Source: Acidimicrobium ferrooxidans
Lineage (GTDB): Bacteria; Actinomycetota; Geothermincolia; Fen-727; Anoxymicrobiaceae
DNA length: 64,000 bases
Assembly: GCA_020723485.1 (NCBI GenBank)
Contig: DYIU01000002.1
Location: 157,543 to 221,542 of the forward strand
Reading direction: 5' to 3'
Shown in pieces: positions 40,719-48,672 of the stretch. The notes beneath the pieces are model-generated. The model saw nothing but the letters and a program-made list of their open reading frames with translations, ran no database searches and had not been told where the DNA came from. A program made the translations under genes and the position numbers. Numbering within the stretch: the first letter of the stretch is position 1; each line of letters opens with the position of its first letter.

Positions 40719-41816
40719 ATGGCTGGCAAGAGCACTGAGGCGACCATCTACGGAGCCGGAATGTCGGGGCTGATCGCGGCGATCAACCTGGCCAGGGACG
40801 GGTATTCGGTCACCGTCCACGACCGCGAGTCGGGGTACGGGGGCTCTCAGCTGTACAACCCGTCCACCCACGTGACCCCTATCGACCCGGTGGCCACCTC
40901 CGAGTACATCGGCATCGATATCGCGCCGGTGTTCCACCAGCTTGCGCGGCCGATCCCCTTCTTCTTCCACGACACCCCGGCGCCGATTCCCGGCGAGGCG
41001 TTTTACGCCGTGGAGAGAGGCGACAGGGCGACCAGCCTGGACACGCTGCTCTTCAACGAGTGCAAGGGCCTTGACATAAAGTTCGAGTTCAACTCGCCGC
41101 TGGAGAAGGACGATCTCGCGAGCCTCCCTCCCAACACCATCATCGCGTGCGGGCTTACGCCGTCTGCGTACAGGATGCTCGACATTCCTCTCCTGCCGTG
41201 GTACGGATGGATATCCAGGGGCGAACTGGACATCGGGACTTACGCATGGATATGGTGGGACGAGTGCATCTCCGAGTACGGCTACCTCTCGTCGGTCAAC
41301 GGGTATTATTTCGACCTGCTCTTCAGCACGCGGGAGGTCAGCAGGGAGTGCCTGCGCAAGTACAACCGTTTCATGGTCCGAAACGAGGGCATCGAGCATG
41401 ATAACTGGCAGTACGTCTCAGGCGCCGTGCCCCTGGCGTCCCCCGACAACCCACGGCTGTTCTGGGGAGACCACATCCTCTGCGGCACCATCTCCGGCGC
41501 GATGGACCCGTGGTTCTGGTTCGGCATATCCGGCGCCCTGGTGACCGGGAAGGTCGCCGCGATAGCCGTCTCCGACAGGGAGAAGGCCCTCAGGGAGTTC
41601 GAGCGGTTCACAAGGAAGTTCCAGCTCATCTACCGGATAAAGAACAGCTTCTGGTACCCCTTCTTCAGGCCCTACGTCAAGCACCACGAGCGCGCCATCA
41701 ACCTAATCGGCAGCTCCACCGCCGAGAAATTCGGCGTGCTGCTTGACAGGCGCGCGGCGGCCGGCAAAGTCAAGATGGGCCTGGTGCCGGGCTTCGGCCG
41801 CTATAACTACTCGTGA
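40719..41816 (+). CDS. FAD-dependent oxidoreductase of unknown substrate (paralogue 1)
   Basis: A 365-residue soluble flavoprotein. The N-terminal dinucleotide-binding motif is YGAGMSGLIAAINLARDGY (about 9-27) with HDRESGYGG at the end of the second strand. The C-terminal FAD motif region is TISGAMDPWFWFGISGALVT (about 253-272), as in geranylgeranyl-reductase-like proteins. A conserved GSQLYNPSTHVTPIDPVATS block and many Trp/Tyr residues (DIGTYAWIWWDE) line a probable hydrophobic pocket. AGGAGG lies four bases before the ATG. It is followed by a close paralogue. The substrate is unknown; a lipid or isoprenoid is a guess from neighbours. Confidence 0.7.
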   Translation: MAGKSTEATIYGAGMSGLIAAINLARDGYSVTVHDRESGYGGSQLYNPSTHVTPIDPVATSEYIGIDIAPVFHQLARPIPFFFHDTPAPIPGEAFYAVERGDRATSLDTLLFNECKGLDIKFEFNSPLEKDDLASLPPNTIIACGLTPSAYRMLDIPLLPWYGWISRGELDIGTYAWIWWDECISEYGYLSSVNGYYFDLLFSTREVSRECLRKYNRFMVRNEGIEHDNWQYVSGAVPLASPDNPRLFWGDHILCGTISGAMDPWFWFGISGALVTGKVAAIAVSDREKALREFERFTRKFQLIYRIKNSFWYPFFRPYVKHHERAINLIGSSTAEKFGVLLDRRAAAGKVKMGLVPGFGRYNYS

Positions 41817-41831
41817 GGCCAAGGAGGCAAA

Positions 41832-42917
41832 TTGACAGCCAACAGGAATGAAGCCACCGTCTTCGGGGCCGGGATGTCCGGCCTCATAGCGGCCGTCAAC
41901 CTGGCACGGGAAGGGTACTCGGTCACCGTGCACGACCGCGAGCCGGGGTACGGGGGCTCGCAGCTGTATAACCCCTCGACTCACGTCACACCGCTCGACC
42001 CTGTGGCGACTTCCGAATACATAGGCATAGATATCACCCCGGCGTTCCACCCGGTGCTCGAGTGCCCATCGTACTTTCACGAGACCAGGGTGCGCCTCCC
42101 CGTGGAGGGCGTCTACGCAGTTGAGCGCGGCGACCGGCCTACCAGCCTCGATACCCTGCTGTTCAACGAATGCAGAGGTCTGGACATCGCATTCGAGTTC
42201 AACTCACCCCTCACGAAGGAGCGGTTGGGCGACCTCCCCCCCAACACGGTCATAGCCTGCGGCCTGACGCCCTCGGCTTACGAGATGCTCGATATCCCGT
42301 ACCTCAAGTGGTACGGGTGGATCTCCCGCGGCGAAACCGGCATAGGCAGCTACGCCTGGCTCTGGTGGGACGAGTGCATAACCGAATACGGTTACTTCTC
42401 GGCGGTCAACAACTACTACTTCAACCTTCTGTTCAGCATACGCGAGGTCGGCTGGGACGCGCTCGAGAAGTACAAGAGGTTCATGGTCCGCAACGAGGGG
42501 ATCGAGCACGACAACTGGCAGTACGTCTCAGGCGCCGTGCCCGTGCTGGTCCGCGAGAATCCGCGGCTCTTCGTGGACGGCGCGGTCCTCGCCGGGACCA
42601 TCTCCGGGGCGATGGACCCCATGATGTGGTTCGGCATCTCCGGGGCGCTCGTCACGGGCAAGGTGGCCGCCCTCGCGGTCGTCTCGAAGGAGCGCGGCCA
42701 GGAGGAGTTCGACCGCTTCATGCGCAGGTTCGCGCTCCACCACGCGATCAAGAACAAGGTATGGTACAGGTTCATCAGGCCCAACGTCGGGATGCTGGAG
42801 CGGGGCGTCAACATGCTCGGGCCCCGCAACGTCGAGCGCATGGGCGCCCTCATGCCTGCGGGCAGAATACCAGTGAAGTCGGCGGTCCCCGGCTTCAGTT
42901 ACATGTCCTGCAGCTGA
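41832..42917 (+). CDS. FAD-dependent oxidoreductase of unknown substrate (paralogue 2)
   Basis: A 361-residue paralogue of the preceding gene, alignable end to end (FGAGMSGLIAAVNLAREGY, GSQLYNPSTHVTPLDPVATS, TISGAMDPMMWFGISGALVT). Differences cluster in the pocket segments after residue 75 and in the tail. The TTG start has AGGAGG four bases upstream and lies 15 bases after the first gene, so both come from one transcript. A tandem duplication with retained operon structure suggests a heterodimer or two related substrates (inference). A strong terminator follows. Confidence 0.7.
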   Translation: MTANRNEATVFGAGMSGLIAAVNLAREGYSVTVHDREPGYGGSQLYNPSTHVTPLDPVATSEYIGIDITPAFHPVLECPSYFHETRVRLPVEGVYAVERGDRPTSLDTLLFNECRGLDIAFEFNSPLTKERLGDLPPNTVIACGLTPSAYEMLDIPYLKWYGWISRGETGIGSYAWLWWDECITEYGYFSAVNNYYFNLLFSIREVGWDALEKYKRFMVRNEGIEHDNWQYVSGAVPVLVRENPRLFVDGAVLAGTISGAMDPMMWFGISGALVTGKVAALAVVSKERGQEEFDRFMRRFALHHAIKNKVWYRFIRPNVGMLERGVNMLGPRNVERMGALMPAGRIPVKSAVPGFSYMSCS

Positions 42918-42932
42918 TAATCGCCGATTGTG

Positions 42933-42970
42933 AATGAGCCGGGGCTCGATAGCCCCGGCTCATTGTTCTT
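42933..42970. terminator. Bidirectional intrinsic terminator
   Basis: An 11-bp GC-rich stem GAGCCGGGGCT/AGCCCCGGCTC with loop CGAT, extended by three A-T pairs. ATTGTTCTT follows on the plus strand. It separates the plus-strand FAD pair from the convergent desaturase gene and probably stops both transcripts. Confidence 0.85.
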
Positions 42971-42985
42971 GCATACGTGGACCAG

Positions 42986-44467
42986 CTATTTCTTCGCCAG
43001 CTTCATGATCCATCTCAGTGCCGCCAGCACACCGAGGGCGAGTCCCGCGAACGTCATCGGCTTCAGTATCTTCAGCAGCGGCTCGTTGACCGTGAACTCC
43101 TTGTTGAGCGAGATGGACGTGCCCATCTTGTCGGCCGCCACGAGCTCCGCGACCTTGTTCGCGTTCCATATCGCCGCTTCCATGCCCCCCGAGGAGACGT
43201 GGGTCTTGGTATAGTCGCCGGTCAGGTAGAAGTTGTCGTAGGGCGAGCGCTGGAAGGGGCGGTGGTCCTCCATGCCCGGTGCCGCCCGATACACGCCCTG
43301 GCGCTCACGCACCACTTTCCACTTCTTCACCTGCGCCTCCCGGGCGATGGGGAACCTGTCCTTGATCTGCTCTATCGCGATGTCGAATATAACCTTGTCC
43401 GGCAGGCCCTGTACGTGGTCCGCCGGCGAGAGGACCATCTCGAACATGGAGCCGTCCTTGAATATGTGGGGCTGCACGTTCGAAAGGTCAGCATAGGTGT
43501 TGAAGATGCAGTCGTTCGAGAAGAACGTGACGTCGACGTCCGTGAGCTTCCTGTCGAACCACACCTGCAGAGACAGCGACGGGGCGTACTGGAAGTGCCA
43601 CAGGTCACGGAAGTACTGGTAGTCGAACGACTCGTCAGGCAGGACCCTCCTGAGAGAATAGGGGCTTATCGCCGAGACGTAGAGGTCGGCCTCCAGGGTC
43701 TCCGAGTCGTTGACCACGATATTCTTGACCTTGCCGTCCTCGACGTTTATCGCGGTGACCGCCTTGTTGAGGGCCACCTCCCCGCCCTTGCGCTTGATGT
43801 AGTCGAGGCAGTTGTCGACCCAGATCTCACCGAGCCCGCCGTTGGCGAACCCTACCCTCGCGTTGTCAGCGGAGCCCATGACCTTCATGCCCCAGTTCAT
43901 CATGACCTTGGCGCTGATGCCCCACGACGGGGTGAACGTCAGCCCGTTTATCCCCGGCTCCATGACCGCCTGGAGCCCTTCCAGTGGCGCGTAACGGTAG
44001 ATAAAGGTGGCCATGCTCATGCGGTCCAGCTTGTTTATTTTCTCCTCGCTGAACATCAGACCCAGCGCCATCGGGAAGCCCGCGGCGATGACCTTCCACT
44101 TCGCGATGCCCTTGTAGTCCTTGAGGAGGTGCGCGAAAGCGTAGGCGGCGTGGAAGGGCGCCGGTATCTTCTTGAACTTGAGCACCGCCTGGTTCCCGTT
44201 CTCCTGCGCGTAGTAGAACTCGGTGTTCTTCCAGAGAAGGTTCTCGTAGATCCCCATCTTCTTGAAGAACTCGAGCAGGTTCACGTAGTAGGGGAAGAAC
44301 ACGTGCAGGGCGTTATCGATCATGTCCCCGTCTTCGTCAAGCCAGGAGCTCGCCCTGCCGCCGAACATCTCGTCGGCCTCGACAAGGGATACCTCGACCC
44401 CGAGGTCGAGCAGGTTGATGGCGGTGGCAAGGCCGCCCATCCCCCCTCCCATGATTAATGCTTTCAT
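42986..44467 (-). CDS. Phytoene-desaturase-like FAD-dependent oxidoreductase
   Basis: A 493-residue flavoprotein of the carotenoid desaturase/isomerase and protoporphyrinogen-oxidase superfamily. The N-terminal motif is MKALIMGGGMGGLATAINL followed by GVEVSLVEADEMFGGRASS; the C-terminal FAD motif is FYLTGDYTKTHVSSGGMEAA. The last about 25 residues (FAGLALGVLAALRWIMKLAKK) form a membrane anchor. GGAGG lies five bases before the ATG at 44467. No carotenoid synthesis genes (crtB, crtE) are in the window, so the substrate may be another polyene, quinone or lipid. Confidence 0.8.
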   Translation of the reverse strand: MKALIMGGGMGGLATAINLLDLGVEVSLVEADEMFGGRASSWLDEDGDMIDNALHVFFPYYVNLLEFFKKMGIYENLLWKNTEFYYAQENGNQAVLKFKKIPAPFHAAYAFAHLLKDYKGIAKWKVIAAGFPMALGLMFSEEKINKLDRMSMATFIYRYAPLEGLQAVMEPGINGLTFTPSWGISAKVMMNWGMKVMGSADNARVGFANGGLGEIWVDNCLDYIKRKGGEVALNKAVTAINVEDGKVKNIVVNDSETLEADLYVSAISPYSLRRVLPDESFDYQYFRDLWHFQYAPSLSLQVWFDRKLTDVDVTFFSNDCIFNTYADLSNVQPHIFKDGSMFEMVLSPADHVQGLPDKVIFDIAIEQIKDRFPIAREAQVKKWKVVRERQGVYRAAPGMEDHRPFQRSPYDNFYLTGDYTKTHVSSGGMEAAIWNANKVAELVAADKMGTSISLNKEFTVNEPLLKILKPMTFAGLALGVLAALRWIMKLAKK

Positions 44468-44773
44468 CAAAACCTCCATTCAGTCATGGCTTCCGGGGCC
44501 GGTCGGGTCCCCGGCGCGACTGAGTATATTTCAAAACCCGTCGTGTTGAAAGCGCCCGTGAACCGGCCGGTACTGTTTCCTTACCGTAACCACGGACAGT
44601 GTCGCTCCTTCATGCAGCCGGCATGCCCGGGACCGGGCCTGACCATCATTCCACGAGGTGGACCTCAAACCCAGGCCTGACCCTGGTTTAAGTTGATATA
44701 GAATCGTCATGCCGGGTCTTCGAGCGACCCCGTCCAGGCGCGGCGGGGCAGGCCCATTAAGAAGGAGATTCTC
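44468..44773. other. 306-base intergenic region with divergent promoters
   Basis: No coding potential seen. On the plus strand a TAGAAT (44700-44705) with a weak CTGACC upstream precedes the hydrolase gene. On the minus strand TATACT near 44525 may serve the desaturase gene. The region also holds GGCCTGACC twice (near 44636 and 44675) and an imperfect AAACCCAGG/CCCTGGTTT palindrome at 44668-44691. These may be remnants of the dispersed repeat or operator sites. Confidence 0.4.
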
Positions 44774-45667
44774 ATGGTTGCGACCGAGGACTGGAAGGAC
44801 GAGTTCGTCGAGGCTAACGGCATAAGGTTCCACTGTGTCACCCAGGGTGAAGGCGAACTGGTCCTCCTGCTGCACGGGTTTCCGGAATGCTGGTACTCGT
44901 GGCGCCACCAGATACCGTTCCTGGCCCGGCGGTTCAAGGTGGTGGCTCCGGACCTGCGCGGGTACGGCCGGAGTGACAAGCCGGAAGGGGTGTCCGCCTA
45001 TACCCTCGACAAACTGGTCGGGGACGTGAAGGGGCTTATCGAGGCTTTCGGGGCGCCGCGGGCGCACGTGGTCTCCCACGACTGGGGAGGCGCTGTCGCC
45101 TGGATGTTCGCGGTATCCCACCCCGAGCTCCTGGACAGGCTCGTGGTCATGAACGCTCCGCACCCCGCGGCGTTCGCCAGGGAACTGTCGGCGGGTCTCC
45201 GCCAGCTTAAGCGCTCGTGGTACATGTTCTTCTTCCAGCTGCCTCACGTCCCTGAGGCTGCCTTTAGGGCAAACGACTACGCCGTTTTGAAGAGGTCGTT
45301 CAGAGGGTGGGCGATAGACAAGAGCGCGTTCCCCGATGAGGTGCTCGACGAGCTGGCGAGGGAAGCCGGGCGCCAGGGGGCGCTCACCGGGGGCATCAAC
45401 TACTACCGGGCAATGATGCGGGGCAACCTCAAGCAGATGATGAGGAACCGAGAGGCCCTGACCTTCGGGTTCCCCCGCCTAAGCAGGCCCACCCTCCTCA
45501 TCTGGGCCGAGGAGGACCGCGCACTAGAGAAAGAGCTGACCTACGGTCTCGACCGTTACTTCGAGGAGGGGATGCTCACAATCCGGTACGTACCGACCTG
45601 CAGCCACTGGGTTCAGCAGGAGCAGCCCCTGCTGGTCAACGAGTTCCTGGACGAGTTCCTCAGGTAG
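44774..45667 (+). CDS. Alpha/beta hydrolase, epoxide hydrolase-like
   Basis: A 297-residue hydrolase. HGFPE at 34-38 gives the oxyanion hole; SHDWGGAVAW (101-110) has Asp103 as nucleophile, the epoxide hydrolase or haloalkane dehalogenase type rather than a Ser esterase; AEEDRAL and CSHWVQQEQP near the end supply the acid and the His. A cap domain of about 60 residues sits between. Tyr residues typical of epoxide hydrolases are present in the cap (YYRAMMR). AAGGAG lies six bases before the ATG. The substrate is unknown. Confidence 0.82.
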   Translation: MVATEDWKDEFVEANGIRFHCVTQGEGELVLLLHGFPECWYSWRHQIPFLARRFKVVAPDLRGYGRSDKPEGVSAYTLDKLVGDVKGLIEAFGAPRAHVVSHDWGGAVAWMFAVSHPELLDRLVVMNAPHPAAFARELSAGLRQLKRSWYMFFFQLPHVPEAAFRANDYAVLKRSFRGWAIDKSAFPDEVLDELAREAGRQGALTGGINYYRAMMRGNLKQMMRNREALTFGFPRLSRPTLLIWAEEDRALEKELTYGLDRYFEEGMLTIRYVPTCSHWVQQEQPLLVNEFLDEFLR

Positions 45668-45677
45668 GAGTTCGGGT

Positions 45678-45713
45678 AAAACGCAACACGGGACTTGACC
45701 CCTTGTTGCGTTT
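45678..45713. repeat. Dispersed palindromic repeat, best-paired copy
   Basis: AACGCAAC (45680-45687) and GTTGCGTT (45705-45712) are perfect inverted repeats around ACGGGACTTGACCCCTT, flanked by AAAA and TTT. It lies between two convergent genes and could work as a bidirectional terminator. The inner sequence keeps a TTGACCCC core corresponding to the reverse of GGGGTCA in the other copies. Confidence 0.8.
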
Positions 45714-45715
45714 CG

Positions 45716-46819
45716 TCAGCCGATGAAGCGCCGCCTGCCCGCCTTGAGGAGGAGGCCCTCCCCCACGGTCACGAGCTTCATGTCGCTGAGCATTATGTCC
45801 AGGGGGAATCCCGAGATTCCGTGAGCCCGGGCGAACTCCCCGAGCCAGGACCCCCACATCGCGTACGATATGCCCAGGAAGATTATCGTATCCAGGTTAT
45901 CCCTCCAGGTGACGGGATCATCGAAGGCGGCCGTCGCCAGGCCTTCCGAAAGGGTCCGGTACCCCTGGAGCGCGGACAGGTGATGGATCCAGGAGTAGGC
46001 CTCGTTCCCCTCGAGGTCAAAGCTCCCCTGCCTGCTCACCAGTATCTCTGAGGCCTCGCGGGCCGCCCTCGCGAACAGCCCCGGGAGCGCGGAGACCACC
46101 AGGGAACGTTCCCTGGCGAACGCGCCCTTGCTGTTCTTCGAGTGCCCCTCCCCCACTCCCCCCAGCACCGAATCGGCCGGCAGTTCTACTCCGTCGAACT
46201 CCAGCTCGGCGTGAGGAGAGGTCTGGAGGAAGTTCAGGTCCATCCTCCTGGCCGTGAACCCCGGACAGGAGGTCTCCACCAGGAACGCGGTCAGCTCCTT
46301 GTCACCTGTCTCGAGCTGCCCGGTCACCGCTATCACTACTAGCAGGTCGGCCACCGGCCCGTCCGTGATGAACATCTTCCTGCCGTCGAGCCTGAACCCG
46401 GACGACGTCCGGGTGGCCGTGGTCTGCATCCCGCCGGGATGCGCCCCGGTCTTGGGCTCGGATACCGCCGCGGCGCCGACCCACTCGCCCGACGTCAGCA
46501 CCGGCAGGTATTTCTTCTTCTGCTCGTCCGTGCCGAACGCCTCGATGGACTTTTCGCACAGGCTCAAGTGGGTTATCCACGAGAGGGTGAGCCCGAGGTC
46601 GCAGCCCTGCTCGGCGAACTCCCTGACCGCGGCTGAGAGCTGCCTCACATCGCCCCCGGAGCCCCCGTAGCGTTCATCGACGGTGATGCCCAGGAGCCCC
46701 AACCGGCCCATCGACTTCCAGAGGTCTCTCGAGAACGAACCCGCCTCGTGCCGCTCTGCCAGCGTGCCGAGAACCCGCTCTGAGGCGAATGCCGTGATCT
46801 CATCCAACGACGCGTTCAA
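45716..46819 (-). CDS. Acyl-CoA dehydrogenase family protein
   Basis: A 367-residue flavoprotein. LGLLGITVDERYGGSGGDVR (about 40-59), AVSEPKTGAHPGGM (FAD/substrate region), FRLDGRKMFITDG and the C-terminal helical domain are typical of the family. It probably oxidises an acyl-CoA at C2-C3, but the catalytic Glu cannot be placed with certainty. The TTG start has GGGAGG five bases upstream. It is the last gene of the four-gene operon begun by the glycyl-radical enzyme, so its substrate may be the product of that enzyme after activation (inference). Confidence 0.82.
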   Translation of the reverse strand: MNASLDEITAFASERVLGTLAERHEAGSFSRDLWKSMGRLGLLGITVDERYGGSGGDVRQLSAAVREFAEQGCDLGLTLSWITHLSLCEKSIEAFGTDEQKKKYLPVLTSGEWVGAAAVSEPKTGAHPGGMQTTATRTSSGFRLDGRKMFITDGPVADLLVVIAVTGQLETGDKELTAFLVETSCPGFTARRMDLNFLQTSPHAELEFDGVELPADSVLGGVGEGHSKNSKGAFARERSLVVSALPGLFARAAREASEILVSRQGSFDLEGNEAYSWIHHLSALQGYRTLSEGLATAAFDDPVTWRDNLDTIIFLGISYAMWGSWLGEFARAHGISGFPLDIMLSDMKLVTVGEGLLLKAGRRRFIG

Positions 46820-46843
46820 GTGAGCCTCCCGGAGAAGTGGTGC

Positions 46844-47686
46844 CTACACTATCCTCTCGGCAACCAGCGGCGGCATGCAGGAGTAAGCCTCCTCCACCCG
46901 GACCACGCCCACCTCGAGGCCCATGTGTTTCTCGAAACGCTCCAGCGTGCCCTTCACCTGGTAGGTCATGAGCTCCATCGTGAGCACGTTCAGAGCGACC
47001 GGGGAACCGGGCTTTATGTCGGCGGCGCGCCTGTTGTACGACGAGAGCTTGAACCGCAGCTCTCCCGGGGTACGGAAGAGGACGCCGAACACCGGCACCA
47101 CGTCCGCCTCACCGTCGCCGCCCACGAACGCCAGGACCTTTATGGACATGATGCTGTCAAACTTGGAGCGTATGGTCGGAGGGACGGCCGCCCCGCCGAC
47201 AGGCCCGCCGCGGCCTATGCGTCCGAGCGTCCTCATGGCGGCGAACTCGACGCCGACCTTCAGGAACGACAGCTTCCCGGGGAGGTCCATGAGCTCGCGC
47301 ACGGAGGCGACGGCCAGGTTGTGGATGCCGCCGTAGGCGTTGTACCTGAAGAAATCTATCTCGTTTATCCGGTCGACGTACGGGCCGGACTCGGTCCAGT
47401 ACTCGAGTTCCCCCTTGAAACCCGCCATCTCCAGCTTCTCGGTGAGAGCGATGCTCGCGAACCTGGGATTGGAGGCGAGGTTCGCCTTCGTCTTTATCAT
47501 CATGAATTCGCCGAATGCGACCTTCCCGGGGTCCACGGGTGTCTGGCTCACTATCAGGACGACGTTCGGCACTCTTTCAGGTGAAACGGTCGCCAGGAAC
47601 TTCGCCACCTCGCCCTGCTCGTATATCGCCGCCGCGCCGGGTGGGAGCTCAACGGTTGTTCCGACTGCCTCTTTGACGAGCTCCAC
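46844..47686 (-). CDS. Tandem split-barrel FMN-binding (PPOX-like) protein
   Basis: A 280-residue protein that looks like two PNP-oxidase-type split barrels in a row. The first (about 22-120) has FLATVSPERVPNVV and GEFMMIKTKANLASNPRF; the second (about 180-270) has LAFVGGDGEADVVPVFGV and LSSYNRRAADIKPGSPVALN. The matching strand order in each half suggests internal duplication. Such proteins bind FMN, F420 or heme and are often reductases. The GTG start has AAGGAGG five bases upstream. Its function in this operon is unknown. Confidence 0.65.
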   Translation of the reverse strand: MELVKEAVGTTVELPPGAAAIYEQGEVAKFLATVSPERVPNVVLIVSQTPVDPGKVAFGEFMMIKTKANLASNPRFASIALTEKLEMAGFKGELEYWTESGPYVDRINEIDFFRYNAYGGIHNLAVASVRELMDLPGKLSFLKVGVEFAAMRTLGRIGRGGPVGGAAVPPTIRSKFDSIMSIKVLAFVGGDGEADVVPVFGVLFRTPGELRFKLSSYNRRAADIKPGSPVALNVLTMELMTYQVKGTLERFEKHMGLEVGVVRVEEAYSCMPPLVAERIV

Positions 47687-47709
47687 GGGAACCTCCTTTG
47701 TCTCTTCGC

Positions 47710-48672
47710 TCAGCTCTCACGCCTGGTGGCCCCCGACCAGACTACCTCTTTCACGCCCGAGCACCTGGCTATGTCGGCCAGGCGCTCCATCCGGGCCGCT
47801 TCGATGAGGGGCCTTCCCTCCAGCTTCCACTCCAGGTCGAGCCTCCGGTACTTGGAGCCGCAGGTGTTGTTGAATGCGAGCAGGTCCCACCTCCGGGCGC
47901 TCGCGAGCTCCTCTCCGATGAACGATGCGAGGGCCGCGATGTTTTCATCGGAGTCGGTGCAGCCGGGGATGACCGGGGTCCGGATCCAGAGCGGCCTGTC
48001 CCCGGTCCCGACGAGCCTGGCGCTGTCCAGGACCGGTCCGAGCTCCACGCCGGTCAGCTCGCGGTGCCTGTCGGGGTCCATCAGCTTGAGGTCCAGCAGG
48101 ACCATGTCGGCGTGTTCTAGGAGCCGCGTGAGCACCCCTGGAGGGGAATAGCCGGAAGTGTCCAGCGCAGTGTGGAGCCCTGCCTCCTTCGCCATGGAGA
48201 GGAACCGCTCGACGAACCGCCGCTGCATGCTTGGCTCTCCGCCGGAAACCGTGACACCGCCGCCCGAGTTGCGGTAAAACGCCTCGTCCCTCATGACCTC
48301 GTCGAGCGCCTCGGTGGGCGTGTAACGCCTTCCGACGACCTCGAGCGCGCCGGCGGGACACGCGTCGGCGCACTTGCCGCAGGCGTCGCAGGCTTCGCGG
48401 TCTATCAGCATGCCCTCCGCGGTGAGCTGGAGCGCGCCGACGGGACATGCCCCCAGGCAGTCCCGGGCGCCGATGCACCGGACGTCGAACCACATGAGCT
48501 GCGGTGCGGCCTCGAGCCCCTCCGGGTTGTGGCACCACACGCACCGCAGGGGGCAGCCCTTCATGAAGAGCGTGGTGCGGATGCCGGGGCCGTCCTCTAT
48601 GGAGAACCGCTGTATGTTGAAGATGTTCCCGGTCTCACCTGCCGGGTGTTCCGGGCTCACCTTAGAGCTCAT
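47710..48672 (-). CDS. Glycyl-radical enzyme activating enzyme
   Basis: A 320-residue radical-SAM activase. The SAM cluster motif is C-x3-C-x2-C in GCPLRCVWCHNPEG (about 40-53). Two extra ferredoxin-type clusters follow (CLGACPVGA and CDACGKCADACPAGA, about 72-110), the insert found in activases of dehydratase/alkylsuccinate-type enzymes and absent from PflA. SGGEPSMQ and VLLDLKLMDPDRHRELTG are family blocks. The ATG overlaps the 3' end of the glycyl-radical enzyme gene by 11 bases, so the two are coupled. Confidence 0.92.
   Translation of the reverse strand: MSSKVSPEHPAGETGNIFNIQRFSIEDGPGIRTTLFMKGCPLRCVWCHNPEGLEAAPQLMWFDVRCIGARDCLGACPVGALQLTAEGMLIDREACDACGKCADACPAGALEVVGRRYTPTEALDEVMRDEAFYRNSGGGVTVSGGEPSMQRRFVERFLSMAKEAGLHTALDTSGYSPPGVLTRLLEHADMVLLDLKLMDPDRHRELTGVELGPVLDSARLVGTGDRPLWIRTPVIPGCTDSDENIAALASFIGEELASARRWDLLAFNNTCGSKYRRLDLEWKLEGRPLIEAARMERLADIARCSGVKEVVWSGATRRES

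Noticed and set aside
42986-44467. Carotenoid biosynthesis locus
   Set aside because: The flavoprotein looks like a phytoene desaturase, but no phytoene synthase or prenyl synthase is nearby; only the general family was called.
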